The notes beneath the pieces were generated by a model. The model searched no databases. It was not told where the DNA came from and saw nothing but the letters and a program-made list of their open reading frames with translations. A stretch of DNA of 64,000 bases from Saprospiraceae bacterium (GTDB lineage: Bacteria; Bacteroidota; Bacteroidia; Chitinophagales; Saprospiraceae). Positions 10,355 through 22,290 of the stretch are shown here, piece by piece. The first letter of the stretch is position 1; each line of letters starts with the position of its first letter. Made by a program: the position numbers and the translations under genes. Where the stretch lies: contig JADJGA010000004.1 in NCBI GenBank assembly GCA_016708265.1, forward strand, positions 1 through 64,000, given 5' to 3'.

Positions 10355-12254
10355 CTATTTCACAACTTTTACATTGTCCAGCTCCCAGGTTGAAGATGCA
10401 CTTGTTGTGGAAGTATATTTAAATGCGATATAGATATTGGAACCGTTATATCCTGACAGATCTATTTTGCCGGAACTGACATAATTCCAGCTACCCGCAC
10501 TTTTAACAAAGCTAAGTTGTGTCCAGGTTGCAACCGAAGGACTTCCGGTACCTGAATAGTTTTTTGAAACATACAGTTCCACATCATTGCCGGTGTAATT
10601 TTTTGTATTATCAAAATAAAGTGCACCGGTTGAAACTGATGTAAGATCTATTTTGGGGCTAATAAGCCAATCCTCGTTTTCATTGTTAACAGAATTGGCA
10701 AATCCTGATATTTTAGCACATGCTCCGGGATTACCGTGAGTTGCATCCAGTGTCCATACCTGAGCGCCTTTTTCACTTATCGCATTCCCATTTGCCCAAT
10801 CCAGCCTCAAATCGTCCTTGAAAATATCAGTTGTCGGATTTCCTCCTCCTGCATCTTTAACATCATCAATATTTCGTATACTGAGCTGATAATTATCATT
10901 GAACTGACCTATTACTCCGGTAATGTTTACTTTGGCTGTTGGAACTGAAGTGGATGCGAAGGAAGCAGCAGACCTTGTATATAAATTGATACTTCCAGTG
11001 CCGTCATCAACATATATTTTTGTATCTTTAAAGATGCTTCCGCCTGTTAAACTTGCATCCTTAATATAAACTAGGGTAGATTCCCAGGCCTCAGCATTGG
11101 TTAAGGATCTGTCCCATTTCGCTTCGCGTGGTGTTAATGAAGAAGATCCTGTTTTCTTAGCAAGATCAATTGAGGTATTTGCTATCTGAAGAAGTTTTGA
11201 ATATTCACTCATTTCAAGTTTGCTCACAGCTACTTCAATTTCATCATTCAGATTGAAAGTATGATTAGCATCAAATCTGACAACAATTCCTGCTGTAGCA
11301 TCCTGGATAACAACATTTTCGCATCGAGGTTATTGTTATTTCTGTCAGAGATTACGATTCCCTTTATTTTTGTTTTATCAGGTACTGAGGTTTGTCCTGC
11401 AGCATACTGATCTCTCAGACTTTTTATGGTTATGAGAGTTTCATTACCGGTACTGGTTCCGCATCTTTCATTCGTGAAATTTATATCTTTAAGACTCCTG
11501 ATGAAACCCTGATAATCGCTCTTGTAGATACCAAGCACGCAAGTCAGTTCTCCATTTAATTTTGGTAATGTATCAACAGCAAATTTTGCATATCCGCTTG
11601 AACGTACCAGGAATTCTTTTTTGGAGCAATCTACAAGTGTCCTGTTGGCATCAGTTTTATTAATACCATCGGCAAAAGTTGATCCCAGGTCTGTATTGCT
11701 GAACTGCACATCATAGAACCTGATCAGTGTACTGATATCATCTTCATCGATCTGACCTATTTTTACAACTTTAGGTTCAACAAAGTTTTTAAGTGAACCA
11801 CCAATAATATAATCATCCATAGTCTTGTATGGTATAGCTGCCAGAGAACCTTCTGAAACTGCAATTTCCCAATTGTATCAGATTATTGTAATCACCGATT
11901 ATAAGACCTTTTGCTTTTACAAATACCCTTCTTCCAACCGGGAATTTGCTGAACAGATCCCTGCCATCTATTAATATTTCAATCCCTCCGGTTGAATCCT
12001 GAACTACTATTTTCTTGTAGAAATTACCGGTACTGTCATTGGCAATGACTACTGCCTTAAATATCAGTTCTTCTTCAATTGTGGTAAAACTGCCCCAAAA
12101 TATGCTTGCCTTTCAGTGCCTTAATAGTTGTATTGGTAGCAATATCCGGATCCTTAAAAGGAAATTCAGGTTCATCAAATTCATTGTCTACACAGGATGC
12201 GACAAAAAATGATGTGAATAATACAAGTGTTAAAACTTTTAGAATACTTTTCAT
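10355..12254 (-). CDS. DUF5689 repeat lipoprotein with C-terminal choice-of-anchor/CBM-like domain, frameshifted
   Basis: Surface or outer-membrane lipoprotein. The ATG at 12254 gives MKSILKVLTLVLFTSFFVAS followed by the lipobox Cys, then an acidic linker. Two DUF5689-type OB-like modules follow: one around 12170-11470 (SVEIL-type QDSTGGIEILIDG and VGRRVFVKAKGLIIGDYNN) and one around 11420-10870 (TKIKGIVISDRNNNNLDAK, KIYVDDGTGSINLYT). The last about 150 residues, through ENEDWLISPKIDL and WELDNVKVV, look like a choice-of-anchor J/MAM-like beta-sandwich. Indels lie near 12090, 11850 and 11310. The function is unknown, but the family is commonly encoded directly after a TonB-dependent receptor, as here (67 bp), so it may be a substrate-binding partner. 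Confidence 0.8.
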
Positions 12255-12320
12255 ATTATAATTGTTAATTGTTATTTGTTAATTGTTAATTTTTCATTTT
12301 TCATTCTCCATTCTCCATTG

Positions 12321-15060
12321 TCATATCCTCAAACTTATGCTTATATAATAATTTGTTCCGTAGGCATAATAATATTTTGAAGGAAATTTGTTTGACATCT
12401 TTTCCTGATAATCAAATCTGAATTGTTCAAATCCCCCGGTTATGAAGTCCTGATTATTCAGAATATTATTGATTCCAACATTGAGATAGAGGGAATTTGT
12501 TCTTTATTTTCCATGATTTGCCTCCGAAGAAATCAACTGTAAAATCTGAAGGGAGTTTTTCCTGACTGATAATGGAATACCACAGATCAGGATCTGACTC
12601 TTTGTCGATTCCATCCAGGGCCTGCTGAGTTCTTCTGTCGGGGAAGAAATCAAGCCACATATCGGCAAAATAGTTGAATGACAGAGTTGCAAACCAGTAT
12701 TTTGGAGAGTTGTATCTTAATCCTGTTGAAAATGCCTGTTGAGGTGTGCCCGGGATCCTGTAATTTTTGATATAAACTATCCTGTCTGTAAGCACTTCTG
12801 CTGTATTGTCCTGTGAAATACTTGCTGTTGGCCTGTTATTATACAGATACTGCCCGATAGCTGCAACTCCGCTTACCGACAATGATGCATTGACCTTATA
12901 TTCAGCACTAATTTCTGTTCCATAATGAACCTGATTGATTCCTGTCATGATGTAATTGACAAACTCTGTTCTTCATCATGGAAAAACTCGAAACTTTTAT
13001 TTTATCCCTGATATCAATATAATAGGCAGCAGCTTTAAATGAGAAATAAGGGCTTTTATGAACATAAGCCATTTCTCCAGAATTTATTTTTTCGGACTTC
13101 AGATTATCAACTACCTGGTCTCTTGTTCGCGGGCTGATATAAGCATTCCTTGCATAAGGAGCTTTTGTCATTGTCAGACCGTTAAAGTAAATATAGTTCC
13201 TTCCATTAATCTTAAAAGTCACTCCTGATTTAACCCCATAATTAAAAAATGAGAAAGTTTCACTTTTGCCATAAGAATTATCAGGGAATTTGCCATTTTT
13301 GTAATTTCCATCCCGGAAAAATGAAGTGTTGGATAATTCGACCGCCGCATAAGCATCCAGCCTGTCAAATGTGAACGAAGTTTTGCCCATCCCTGTGCTT
13401 CACTTGTATTTATGAAATAATTATAACCATAATCATCTCCTTCTCTCACTATTCTGTTGGGATTGTTGAGGTCATACTGTGTTTTATCCAGATCATCCGG
13501 AAAATCCCGTTCGGCATATTTATCCCAGTTCAGAAGAAAGTTCCTCCAAGCAGATCTTTGACAATCTGAAAATATTTAGTTTTCTGATATACATAACTCA
13601 ATCCTCCGTTAAACCCAATTTTATCAGAGAATACAGTCTGCAGATTTGTATTGAAAGTGAGTTTAGTCGGATCTTCCCTTTGTTCCTGCAAAACATAATG
13701 GGAGAGTTTTTCACTACTTATATCACCGCTATAGTTAAGTTCCTTAAGTATTTCTCCTGATGATGTTTTGTTAAAGAGATAAATTTCATTCCAGTTTACC
13801 TGTCTCAGTGTTTCATTTTCTGATATAGATTTTGACAGCATGTCTTTTAAATCCTGGGATTCCTGATAACTTGGCAGGTATCCGTAATAGTCAGGTCTCG
13901 GATCCGGAGCATAATACCAGTCCAGTCTTGTTTTTCCGTACGATCCTTTGAGTGCTCCAACACTGGTACTCAATTCTGAATTCTTATTGTATTTCCATAA
14001 ATGACGCAGTACACCCAGTGGCTGAAAACTGGAATTGATCCTGGAGTTTCTTTTTTCTCCTTCCTGGTATCCCCAGTGTGAGTTATAATAATTGGAGCCT
14101 GCCAGATCATACATTTCCTGTACTGAACCGCTTGAAGTGCCTCTTTGATTCGGAGCAACAAGAGATATGAAATTTAAGAGATGTTTATCATTAATTTTTT
14201 GTCTACACTGATAAAAGCTGAATAGGAATCGTAAAATGTACCTTCAATGTAACCTTCTTCAGCCCATCTTCTCGATGCTGACAGGCTGTATGCCCATCCG
14301 TTTTCCATCATACCTGAGGAATGAGTTACCATTGCCCTGTGTCTGTATGTTCTGTTTGATTCAGCAAACGATACTCTTGTTTGCTTCCATTGACTCGAAG
14401 CCAGAAGATCTATATAATTTGATCCTGTCAGCGCACCAAAATCAAAAAATGGTGGTTCCAGACTGCTGCTGTTGTTGTTTACTCTCATCACGTCATTCAA
14501 TCCTCCCCATGTACTCCAGGAAATATACCCATCTTCAAGATCTTCCACAGGCATTCCGTTGAGATACATAGTGCCATATTCGCTGCCTAAACCTCTAATT
14601 TTGAATCTGGCAACATTGAAATTAAATGTTGCTGTCCTTTCAAACAAGTCATTTGAAGCAGTCAGCAAACTTGAAATCCTCTGCCCTTCATCATCAGTCT
14701 GAAATTCTTCATTTAGCAGCACAGAGCTTTCGGCGTCTGCTTTTGCTATCGGAGTCATTTTTACATTACCCAAATCGACTAACCAACTGATCTTTGCATT
14801 TGCACTCCCAAAATACGAATCATAGCCTGAAACAGTGAACGAAATACTTAAAATTCCCGGTTTATCACTTAAAATAGTAAATTTCCCTTCATTATCAGTT
14901 GGGTCTTAATGGTTGTCCCAATAATGTTTACTTCAACACCGGAAATGCCTTTATTTTCTATTGCATCCAGTATAGTCCCGGTTATGGTTATCTGTGAATT
15001 AGCATGGAAAAAAGAAAAAATTCCAATGACAATTAAAAGATAGGTTTTTTTATAAAACAT
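12321..15060 (-). CDS. TonB-dependent receptor with CarboxypepD_reg-like N-terminus, frameshifted
   Basis: Outer-membrane active-transport channel. The ATG at 15060 gives a signal peptide (MFYKKTYLLIVIGIFSFFHA, then NSQ), followed by the beta-sandwich regulatory domain ITITGTILDAIENKGISGVE. A plug-type region contains IRGLGSEYGTMYLNGMPVED around 14560. The rest is a long barrel with alternating aromatic strands, ending YYISISLRI with a terminal aromatic/hydrophobic pattern before TGA at 12321-12323. The size of about 910 codons is typical. Indels near 14880, 14175, 13530, 13420, 12950 and 12500 split it. The substrate cannot be told. It is the first gene of an operon with the DUF5689 lipoprotein and trmN. 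Confidence 0.88.
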
Positions 15061-15467
15061 AATAATTTTTTTTTGTCTTCCTGATTTTATATGAATGTTG
15101 CATTTGTAAATTCAATAACCAATCCTGCAGATGTATGGAAATATCTCCAAAATGATAAATGTAACATGCAAATATAAAATTATATATTAAAATAATAAAT
15201 TTTTCTGACAAAGAATCTTCTTTCTCATGTAATTAACATGAAAAACAAGGACAGGAATCAAAATGAAAAACTCAAATTATAAAATTCTGGTCGTCGATTG
15301 AAAATAAGATTTTTCATTTTTACTTCTTTTTATTTTACCTGATTACTAAAAATATTAATTAGCAGTTCTTGCAGTTTGAAATTTCTTTTTTGATTAAATT
15401 TAATATTTTACTTGCATATTTTTATATAAATAGAAAAAAATAAGTTTCAATTATTATTAAGTTTTTT

Positions 15468-15475
15468 TACTTTTG
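15468..15475 (+). promoter_or_regulatory. TAnnTTTG -7 element before smc
   Basis: TACTTTTG fits the Bacteroidota -7 consensus and sits only 7 bp before the smc start codon, so the transcript would be almost leaderless. The -33 box is not clear. The rest of the divergent intergenic region (15061-15467) is very AT-rich, with no ORF or other recognised signal. Confidence 0.4.
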
Positions 15476-15482
15476 CAGACTG

Positions 15483-18400
15483 ATGAAACTGACCGGATTA
15501 AATATTAAGGGATTTAAAAGCTTTGCAAAGGAAACCGAACTGCATTTCAATGAAAGAGTTACAGGTATAATTGGCCCTAATGGATCCGGAAAATCAAATA
15601 TAGTTGACGCGATCAGATGGGTGTTGGGTGAACAGAAACCAACAGAACTGAGACTGGACAACATGCCTGATGTCATATTTAATGGTACAAAAACCATTAA
15701 AAAGGGATCAATGGCTCAGGTGACACTTAATTTTGACAATACAAAAAATATACTTCCAACAGAATATAGCAATGTTTCCATATCCAGAACACTTTTTGGA
15801 AGCGGCGAAAGTGAATACCGGTTAAATGATATTCCCTGCAGGCTCAAAGATATCAGGAATTTGTTTATAGATACCGGGGTCGGACCTGATTCTTATGCGA
15901 TAATTGCCCTTAATAAAAAAAAGGAAAAAGGAAACACTTCAGCAGCTTAATATAACTAAAATTGATCTGGATAGGGTAGAAGATCTTATGTTTGAAATTC
16001 AGACAAATCTGAAGGAACTTGACAAGCAGGCAAAGAAAGCAAGACAGTATATAAATTTAAAGACTAATTACAAAGAAATCTCTATCAGACTTAATCTATT
16101 GAGATATGACCGGATTGAGGAAACATATCTTGAACTTACGAATAATATTGACAAAGAATTATCATTATACAGGGAAGCTGACACTTTTATAATCTCTAAA
16201 GAAGCTGAATTACAGGAACTTAAAAAAACTGCTCTGATCAAAGACAAGGATTTAAGTGATTTTCAGCGAAAAATTAACCTTCATCTGGACAAATTGAGGA
16301 ATAATGAGAGTGAAAAACAGGTTCTTGATCAGAAAATGAAATTCAATAAATCAAAAACTGAAGAAATCCAGCTACAGAATTCACAACTTCAGGACAGGGT
16401 TAATGAATTAACACTTAGTTTTAATAGCTTGAATGATCGAATTGCTGTCGAATATGAAAAATCAAAAGTTCTTGAAAGCATTTTTGTTGCTGAAGAAATT
16501 AAACTGAAAAAGTTACAGTCTGAATATGAAAAGGAGAAATCTAAAATAGATGAGAATAACAGGATTAGGAAAAATCTTGAAGATTCTAAATTCCAGTTTA
16601 TAAAATCCAATGCTGTACAGTCAAGTAACATCGAAAATTTATTGAAAGACATTGAGATTAAAACTATTTCATTAAACTCCGCCGAAAAAGAATCCCGGGA
16701 ACTTACTGACAACCTTATTTTACTTAAAGATCAGTTTCATTTTCTTGAAAGAAAACTTAATGATATAAGTGTTCAAAAAGAAGAAAAATCAAGGTCTGGG
16801 GAAAAATTGATGAAATCAATTGAAGGACTTAATATAAGTTTGCAGCAACTAGCAGACAGCTTGATGCAAAAAGAAATGAATACAAGCTCGTTAAAGCATG
16901 ATTGACAAACTTGAAGGATTTCCTGAATCAATTAAATATCCCAATAAAAACTGGAATTCAAATATTCCCTTGCTCACTGATATTGTCAGTACTACTGATA
17001 ACTATAAGCTTGCACTGGAATCCTATCCGGAGCCATTTCTCAATTATTTTGTAGTTGAAGACAGTCTTCAGGCCTTGAAGCGATCAATATGCTTCGGAAA
17101 TCTCAGAAAGGTAAAGCCAATTTTTTTTGTACTTGATAAAATTGCAGAAGGTAAAACATCAGAGATTGTTCTGCCTAACTTTATCCCCGCAGCTGACGTA
17201 GTGAAATATGAAAAAAGTATGAAAAACTGATTACTGCCCTGCTTTCAAATGTATTTATATCTGTTATGGATATGGATGAAATTAACATTCCTGATAAGGA
17301 TGTAATTATTATTGACAAATCAGGCAGTTTGATTTCTGGCAACTACAAGATTTCAGGTGGCTCTTTAGGACTTTTTGAAGGTAAAAGGATCGGCAGAAAA
17401 CAAAGTCTTGAAGACCTTAATTCAAATATTAAAGTCATTGAATATGAGCTCAATAACATTGAAAGGGAAATAAACAATTACCGTAATGAAGCAGCAGATC
17501 TTGATAAAATTAATATTGATCAGGATTTTCAGGTCTTAAATAATGATTTTCATAATATTAAGAATCAGCTTTCACAGGCAGAATACAAACTGGATCTTTA
17601 TAATAAATCTATTCTTTCTTATAAATCAGATATAGAAAAGGCAGAAAAGGCTATAATTGTTCACAGATCAGAAATCGCTGCCTGCGAGATGAAAACGCAA
17701 ATAATTGACTCTGAACTGGAAGCTCTGTCATCAGCAGGAAATTCAGATGTTTCAGAAATTGACATTCTCATGGCTGATCTGTCAGAAGCATCAGGCAAAA
17801 CAAACAATGCGAAAATTGAATTACTCAAGCAGCAGAATCTTGTCTCAGTACTGGAAAAAGAAAGGGATTATAAAGGATCCGATAAAAATGACCTTGAAAA
17901 CAGGTTAAATGGCAACCTTAGTTTGATTGAGAAAATGACAGTTGAATCAGAGGAAATGACATTTCTCAGTGAAAAGACTGAAAATGATCTTGTGATACAG
18001 TATAAGCTTAAAGCAGAATTTGAATCACAGCTCAATGAAATAGAAAAGAATTATTTTGAAGATAGAAATACAATAACAAACCTTGAAACTGAACTTTCGG
18101 AGAAAAACATCAGTTAGGTAAATCCCAGTACCTGATCAACCAACTAAAGGAGAAACAACTTGACCTGGACTACAATAAAAGAGCTATCACTGAAAGACTA
18201 AAGATTGAATTTGGAACTGATATCAGGGACTTCCTTTCGGCAGCGAGGTCAAATGAAGATGAAATTGAATTGACCGACAGGGTTGATAAACTTAAATTAA
18301 AAATTGAAAACTTTGGTGAAGTCAATACCCTTGCTATTGAAGCTCACGATGAAATGCTCCTGAGATATGAGAATATAGAAAAACAAAAAAAAGATATTCT

Positions 18401-18923
18401 TGAAGCTGAAAGATCGCTTAAAAAAACTATCAGTGAAATTGAAAAAACAGCTACCGGACTATTTTTAATGCATTTGAAATAATCAGGGAGCATTTCAGTA
18501 TGTTTTTACTACCTTTTCACCGAAGGAGATACATGTGACCTGTTTCTTGATAATCCTGATAATCCTCTGGAATCAAAAATTTTATAACTGCCAAACCCAA
18601 AGGGAAAAGACCAAAAACTATAAGTCAGCTTTCAGGGGTGAAAAACTCTGACGGCAATTGCACTGCTTTTTTCACTATATCTTTCAAGCCCGCACCTTTT
18701 GCATTTTCGATGAAGTGGATGCTCTTTGGATGATGCAAATATCATGAAATTCAACAACATAATTCGGGAGTTCTCAGCCAATTCACAGTTTATAGTTGTG
18801 ACTCACAATAAATCAACAATGACAGCAGTGGACATACTATATGGAGTTTTTATGCAGGAGCCGGGAGTTTCAGAAGTTGCACAGGTTGACTTCAGGAATA
18901 CGAAAATAATGAATCAGCTGTAA
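15483..18923 (+). CDS. smc: chromosome segregation protein SMC, frameshifted
   Basis: Condensin-type ATPase that organises and segregates the chromosome. The N-terminal head begins MKLTGLNIKGFKSFAKETEL with Walker A GPNGSGKSN and VDAIRWVLGEQ. Two long coiled-coil arms flank a hinge around 16900-17400 (TDIVSTTDNYKLALESYPEP, VLPNFIPAADVV). The C-terminal head has GKRPKTISQLSGGEKTLTAI (ABC signature, split by an indel), IFDEVDA (Walker B) and VVTHNKSTM. Total reconstructed length of about 1145 residues is normal for SMC. At least five frame changes are present (near 15930, 16900, 17230, 18115, 18480-18720). As smc is normally essential in such genomes, these are best read as sequence errors. Confidence 0.93.
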
Positions 18924-18947
18924 TGGTTAACTGATCCATGCTTTAAA

Positions 18948-19519
18948 TCACAAAAATTCAAAGATTAAATCATAAGTAAAAAACACTATTATAAATATGA
19001 ACAAATAAATGTTCAAAAGATCATTGTATACAAAGCAGTGAATGACAGATGTTATACCTAAAACTGTCAATACAAGAATTATTGTTCTTATGATCACTGA
19101 TATTGTTTTTGTCTTGTACTCTCCATAGAATTCTGTTATATAAACTGCAAGGCACCACAAGATTAATGAAACACTTGCCCAGGGATATGTCTTTGTAATA
19201 TAGTACATTATGACAGAGAATATGCTTGCTGCAATAAATACTGATGTTAAAACAGACTTGATTCTGGTTTTCACTGGTAATGATGCATTTGATTCAAAGA
19301 CAATTTCTAAAAAGTAATTACAGGTGCTAAAAGCTTGTCAAGGGTGTAAACTAAAATTCCTGCCATCACAAAGATCAGGTTGAATAATTGTAAAAACTCA
19401 TATCCAACACTCTTTATAAAAACGCGGTAGAGGAAAAAAACGGATAATGTGAAAATAACTTTGAGAACATATGTCCAGTTTTTTCTAAATTTTCGCTTAA
19501 TTTTTTTAATTGTTTCAAC
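18948..19519 (-). CDS. small multi-pass membrane protein, uncharacterised, one frameshift
   Basis: About 190 residues with five or six hydrophobic helices. The upstream segment (19519-19317, VLKVIFTLSVFFLYRVFI, LIFVMAGILVYTLDKLLAP) ends at an in-frame stop. It reads on smoothly into the downstream segment (VKTRIKSVLTSVFIAASIFS, YITKTYPWASVSLILWCLAV, FIFIIVFFTYDLIFEFL) if one T is added at about 19313. The initiation codon is not certain. I do not recognise the family. It is convergent with smc, whose stop is 25 bp away. Confidence 0.55.
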
Positions 19520-19616
19520 ATAAGATTTACTTTTGCAACAAATATTTTAATTTTCAGTTTATTAGAAACCACAAAGTTATTTATTTATAATCCCCAATAA
19601 AAAAAAAAATCATCGT

Positions 19617-20136
19617 ATGATTATACTAAGGTTCAAATCAATATTTATCCGTGTGCTTATGGTTTTTAGCTCGTTTTTCATTTTAACTTCCCTGTATAAT
19701 GAGAAATCAGGAAAGATAACTGTGATACAGAATTTTGCTGAGATCGAACACCTTTTTAATAACCACAATGATACGACTTACCTTATAAATTTCTGGGCAA
19801 CAACATGTCCTCCCTGTCTGAAAGAACTTCCCATGTTTGAGAAAGTTGCTGAAAATCATGTCAATGATAAATTCAAGATTGTGCTTATCTCAATAGACGA
19901 TAAAAAAAGAATAGAGAAATATCATACCATTTCTGAAGAAGAATAATATTCAAAATGATGTATTTTCTTTGTTAGATGACAATTTCAATATTTGGACAGC
20001 AAAGATCAATAACGAATGGTATGGAGCTCTTCCATATACCTTGATTTATAAAAATTCAAATAAAAAATACTATTTCGGAGCTTTCAAAGGTGTCGATGAC
20101 ATTGAAAAAGAAGTCAAACAAATGCTAAAAATTTAG
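19617..20136 (+). CDS. TlpA-like thioredoxin, membrane-anchored, frameshifted
   Basis: Exported thiol-disulfide oxidoreductase of about 170 residues. An N-terminal hydrophobic anchor (IRVLMVFSSFFILTSLY) is followed by the thioredoxin core YLINFWATTCPPCLKELPMF with a CPPC active site. After an indel near 19930 the reading continues as NIWTAKINNEWYGALPYTLI (cis-Pro region) and ends VDDIEKEVKQMLKI before TAG at 20134-20136. CPPC is common in oxidoreductases that keep periplasmic or cytochrome thiols reduced. A TAnnTTTG box (19528-19535) lies upstream. Confidence 0.8.
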
Positions 20137-20146
20137 AAAAAAGTAT

Positions 20147-20154
20147 TATTTTTG
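20147..20154 (+). promoter_or_regulatory. TAnnTTTG -7 element before tRNA-Arg
   Basis: TATTTTTG located 28 bp before the tRNA 5' end, just after the stop of the thioredoxin gene. Position and match to the consensus support an independent tRNA promoter. Confidence 0.45.
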
Positions 20155-20181
20155 CACTCCTGATAAAATTGGGATTTAAAA

Positions 20182-20253
20182 GGTCCCGTAGTTCCAAGGG
20201 ATAGAATGGAAGTTTCCTAAACTTTAGATTCAGGTTCGAATCTGGCGGCTACT
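20182..20253 (+). tRNA. tRNA-Arg (CCT anticodon), imperfect acceptor stem
   Basis: GGTCCCG opens the molecule, the D-arm holds GGGATAGAAT, the anticodon stem-loop is GAAGTTTCCTAAACTTT with CCT in the loop, and the T-arm is TTCAGGTTCGAATCTGG. The 3' strand reads CGGCTACT where CGGGACT would be needed to pair with the 5' strand, so the acceptor helix has mismatches, possibly from an indel. Identity as tRNA-Arg(CCT) is supported by the overall similarity to bacterial tRNA-Arg. Confidence 0.75.
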
Positions 20254-20264
20254 ATAAAAATTAC

Positions 20265-20301
20265 AAAAGGTGTCTGCATTCAATTTGCTGACACTTTTTT
20301 G
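20265..20301 (+). terminator. Rho-independent terminator after tRNA-Arg
   Basis: Stem GTGTC (20270-20274) with GACAC (20290-20294), preceded by A's and followed by a T run. The stem is short but well placed just after the tRNA. Confidence 0.45.
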
Positions 20302-20389
20302 TTTTATAATTTTTATTCTATTTTTTACTTTTACTTCAACTGAATTTCATTATTTTTTGCAATTAAAATCAAAAAAAGTAAAAAATAAC

Positions 20390-20418
20390 TTGCATGTAAA
20401 GTTTCTGCTTTAAATTTG
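20390..20418 (+). promoter_or_regulatory. putative promoter, TTG / TAAATTTG, upstream of cytochrome c peroxidase
   Basis: TAAATTTG at 20411-20418 fits the -7 consensus, with TTG at 20390-20392 18 bp upstream. It would give a leader of about 180 bases before the peroxidase gene. The region 20302-20604 otherwise shows nothing coding. Confidence 0.35.
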
Positions 20419-20604
20419 TACAAAATCTTCTGTCCAAAATCATTTATTAATATACACTTTCATCGAAAAAGGAATTATAGTGATTGCAAAAAGTGGCCCA
20501 AATCCATGGTTAACCCTTCATGATTAATCACATTTTCAATGTTTCTGTTATTATTAATTTAATAAATAGCAAATATCAGATTATTAAAATTTAAATTAAG
20601 AATC

Positions 20605-21843
20605 ATGAGACCATCACTAACTAATCATTATCTTTTTTTAGTATTTATAAGTTGTATACTTTTATTACTTTCAGGTTGTCAAAAAGATACAAATACAGAT
20701 TCAGAACTAACTGAAATACTGAACAGTATATCAACTGGAAAGGGGTTGGAATATTTTATTTTGCCCGACGGAAGCAATATTTCTGAATTTCCTCAGGACC
20801 CTAAGAATCCGCTTACACCAGAGAAAATTCAACTGGGTAAATTGCTTTATCATGAGACAGGATTGGGAAGGAATCCAAAGATGCAGGCTAATTTCATGAC
20901 TTATTCATGTGCAAGTTGTCATCATGTTGATGCAGAATTTCAGGCAGGCATAGCTCAGGGTTTGGGAGAATGTGCTGAAGGTTTTGGGGTAGCCGGGGAA
21001 AAAAGAAAACCAATGTCAGGTGTTCCGGATTCACTTGTAGATTGTCAGTCAATCCGTTCTCCAACAGTTTTAAATGTGGCATATCAGGAATTGATGCTTT
21101 GGAATGGTCAGTTTGGAGCCGTGGGTAAGAATATTGGAACTGAGATGCTTTGGCTTGCCGGTACACCCAAGGAAAAAAATAAACTGGGTTTTCACGGTGT
21201 TGAAACACAGGCTATTGCTGGTATTGATGTACACAGGTTGAAAATTGACAAAGATTTTTTATCACAATATAAAATTTATAAAGATCTCTTCAATGCTGCT
21301 TTTCCGGATGTGCCGGAAAGTGATAGGATGAATGTCATAAATGCTGGTATGGCTATCGCTGCTTATGAGCGCTCAATTGTGTCAAATCAGGCGCCTTTTC
21401 AGCGATGGCTGAGAGGTGATCAGGATGCTATGACTGAAATGGAAAAACAAGGTGCTGCTTTTATTTTTACTAAAGGAGAATGTTATAAATGTCATACCGG
21501 ACCAGCATTAAATTCAATGGAATTTTATGCTCTTGGAATGAATGACCTTTTAAATGGTGTATATGGAACGATTAATTCTCCCGGATCAAAAAGTGAACAT
21601 AAAGGCAGAGGAGGATTCACAGGGAAGGAAGAAGACATGTACAAATTTAAAGTTCCACAACTTTACAACTTAAAAGGAGTAAGATTTCTTGGCCACGGTT
21701 CACAATTTCATAGTGTAAAGGATGTTTTGGAATATAAAAATAAAGCTGTTCCTTCTAATCCAAATGTTCCTGTTTTAAAATTGGCAAAAGAATTTGTCCC
21801 TTTGAAATTGAGCGATGAAGAGATTGAAAAAATATTGGTTTAA
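20605..21843 (+). CDS. di-haem cytochrome c peroxidase / MauG family lipoprotein
   Basis: Intact, 412 residues. N-terminal lipoprotein signal LFLVFISCILLLLSGC, then a di-haem peroxidase fold with two c-haem sites: SCASCHH at about residue 107 and CYKCHTG at about residue 294. Other landmarks are LGKLLYHETGLGRNPKM, SIRSPTVLNVAY, MAIAAYERSIVS and KVPQLYNLKGVRFLGHGSQF, which match the CcpA/MauG group (PF03150-type). It would reduce H2O2 with electrons from periplasmic cytochromes, or oxidise another substrate as MauG does. It stands alone, with long flanking gaps. Its uninterrupted frame contrasts with the broken genes to either side. Confidence 0.88.
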   Translation: MRPSLTNHYLFLVFISCILLLLSGCQKDTNTDSELTEILNSISTGKGLEYFILPDGSNISEFPQDPKNPLTPEKIQLGKLLYHETGLGRNPKMQANFMTYSCASCHHVDAEFQAGIAQGLGECAEGFGVAGEKRKPMSGVPDSLVDCQSIRSPTVLNVAYQELMLWNGQFGAVGKNIGTEMLWLAGTPKEKNKLGFHGVETQAIAGIDVHRLKIDKDFLSQYKIYKDLFNAAFPDVPESDRMNVINAGMAIAAYERSIVSNQAPFQRWLRGDQDAMTEMEKQGAAFIFTKGECYKCHTGPALNSMEFYALGMNDLLNGVYGTINSPGSKSEHKGRGGFTGKEEDMYKFKVPQLYNLKGVRFLGHGSQFHSVKDVLEYKNKAVPSNPNVPVLKLAKEFVPLKLSDEEIEKILV

Positions 21844-22274
21844 TGAATTTGGTCTTAGTATGATCCTGATCTGAAACGTTATGTGCCTCAAACTCTTCCG
21901 ACAGGGCTATGTTTTCCGAATAACGACCCGCAATCAAGAAAAGACAAGGGATGTCAATAATGTCAGTAATAACCCGTTTCTATCTTTTTACATTATGAAG
22001 AAATTCAAAGCAGTCTAAAAAACAGATATAATGCGGAAAACCTTCTTTGAGTAAACTTCACAGGTTTTCTCAATAGGTGGTATTATCCGGATGTATACAT
22101 ATTTTAACCATAACTGGTTTAAGACGTAAAAAATTCAAATTTTACCTGTAATATTTTGAGGATCATTCTGTTAATACTTAATATGTCTTAATATTAAATC
22201 TATTTATAGCAATTATTTGTGATAAACTGATATTTTCTTTTTTGAAAATTTTGAAAATTATGTGATTTTTAGTA
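21844..22274. other. gene-free spacer
   Basis: No ORF with coding character, RNA gene or repeat shared with the rest of the window was seen between the peroxidase and the next gene. The last 100 bases are strongly AT-rich. Confidence 0.4.
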
Positions 22275-22282
22275 TAATTTTG
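22250..22282 (+). promoter_or_regulatory. promoter TTTG / 21 bp / TAATTTTG
   Basis: TTTG at 22250-22253 and TAATTTTG at 22275-22282, with 21-bp spacing, match both Bacteroidota promoter boxes and lie just before the start of the secreted protein gene at 22291. Confidence 0.5.
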
Positions 22283-22290
22283 TAATAAAA

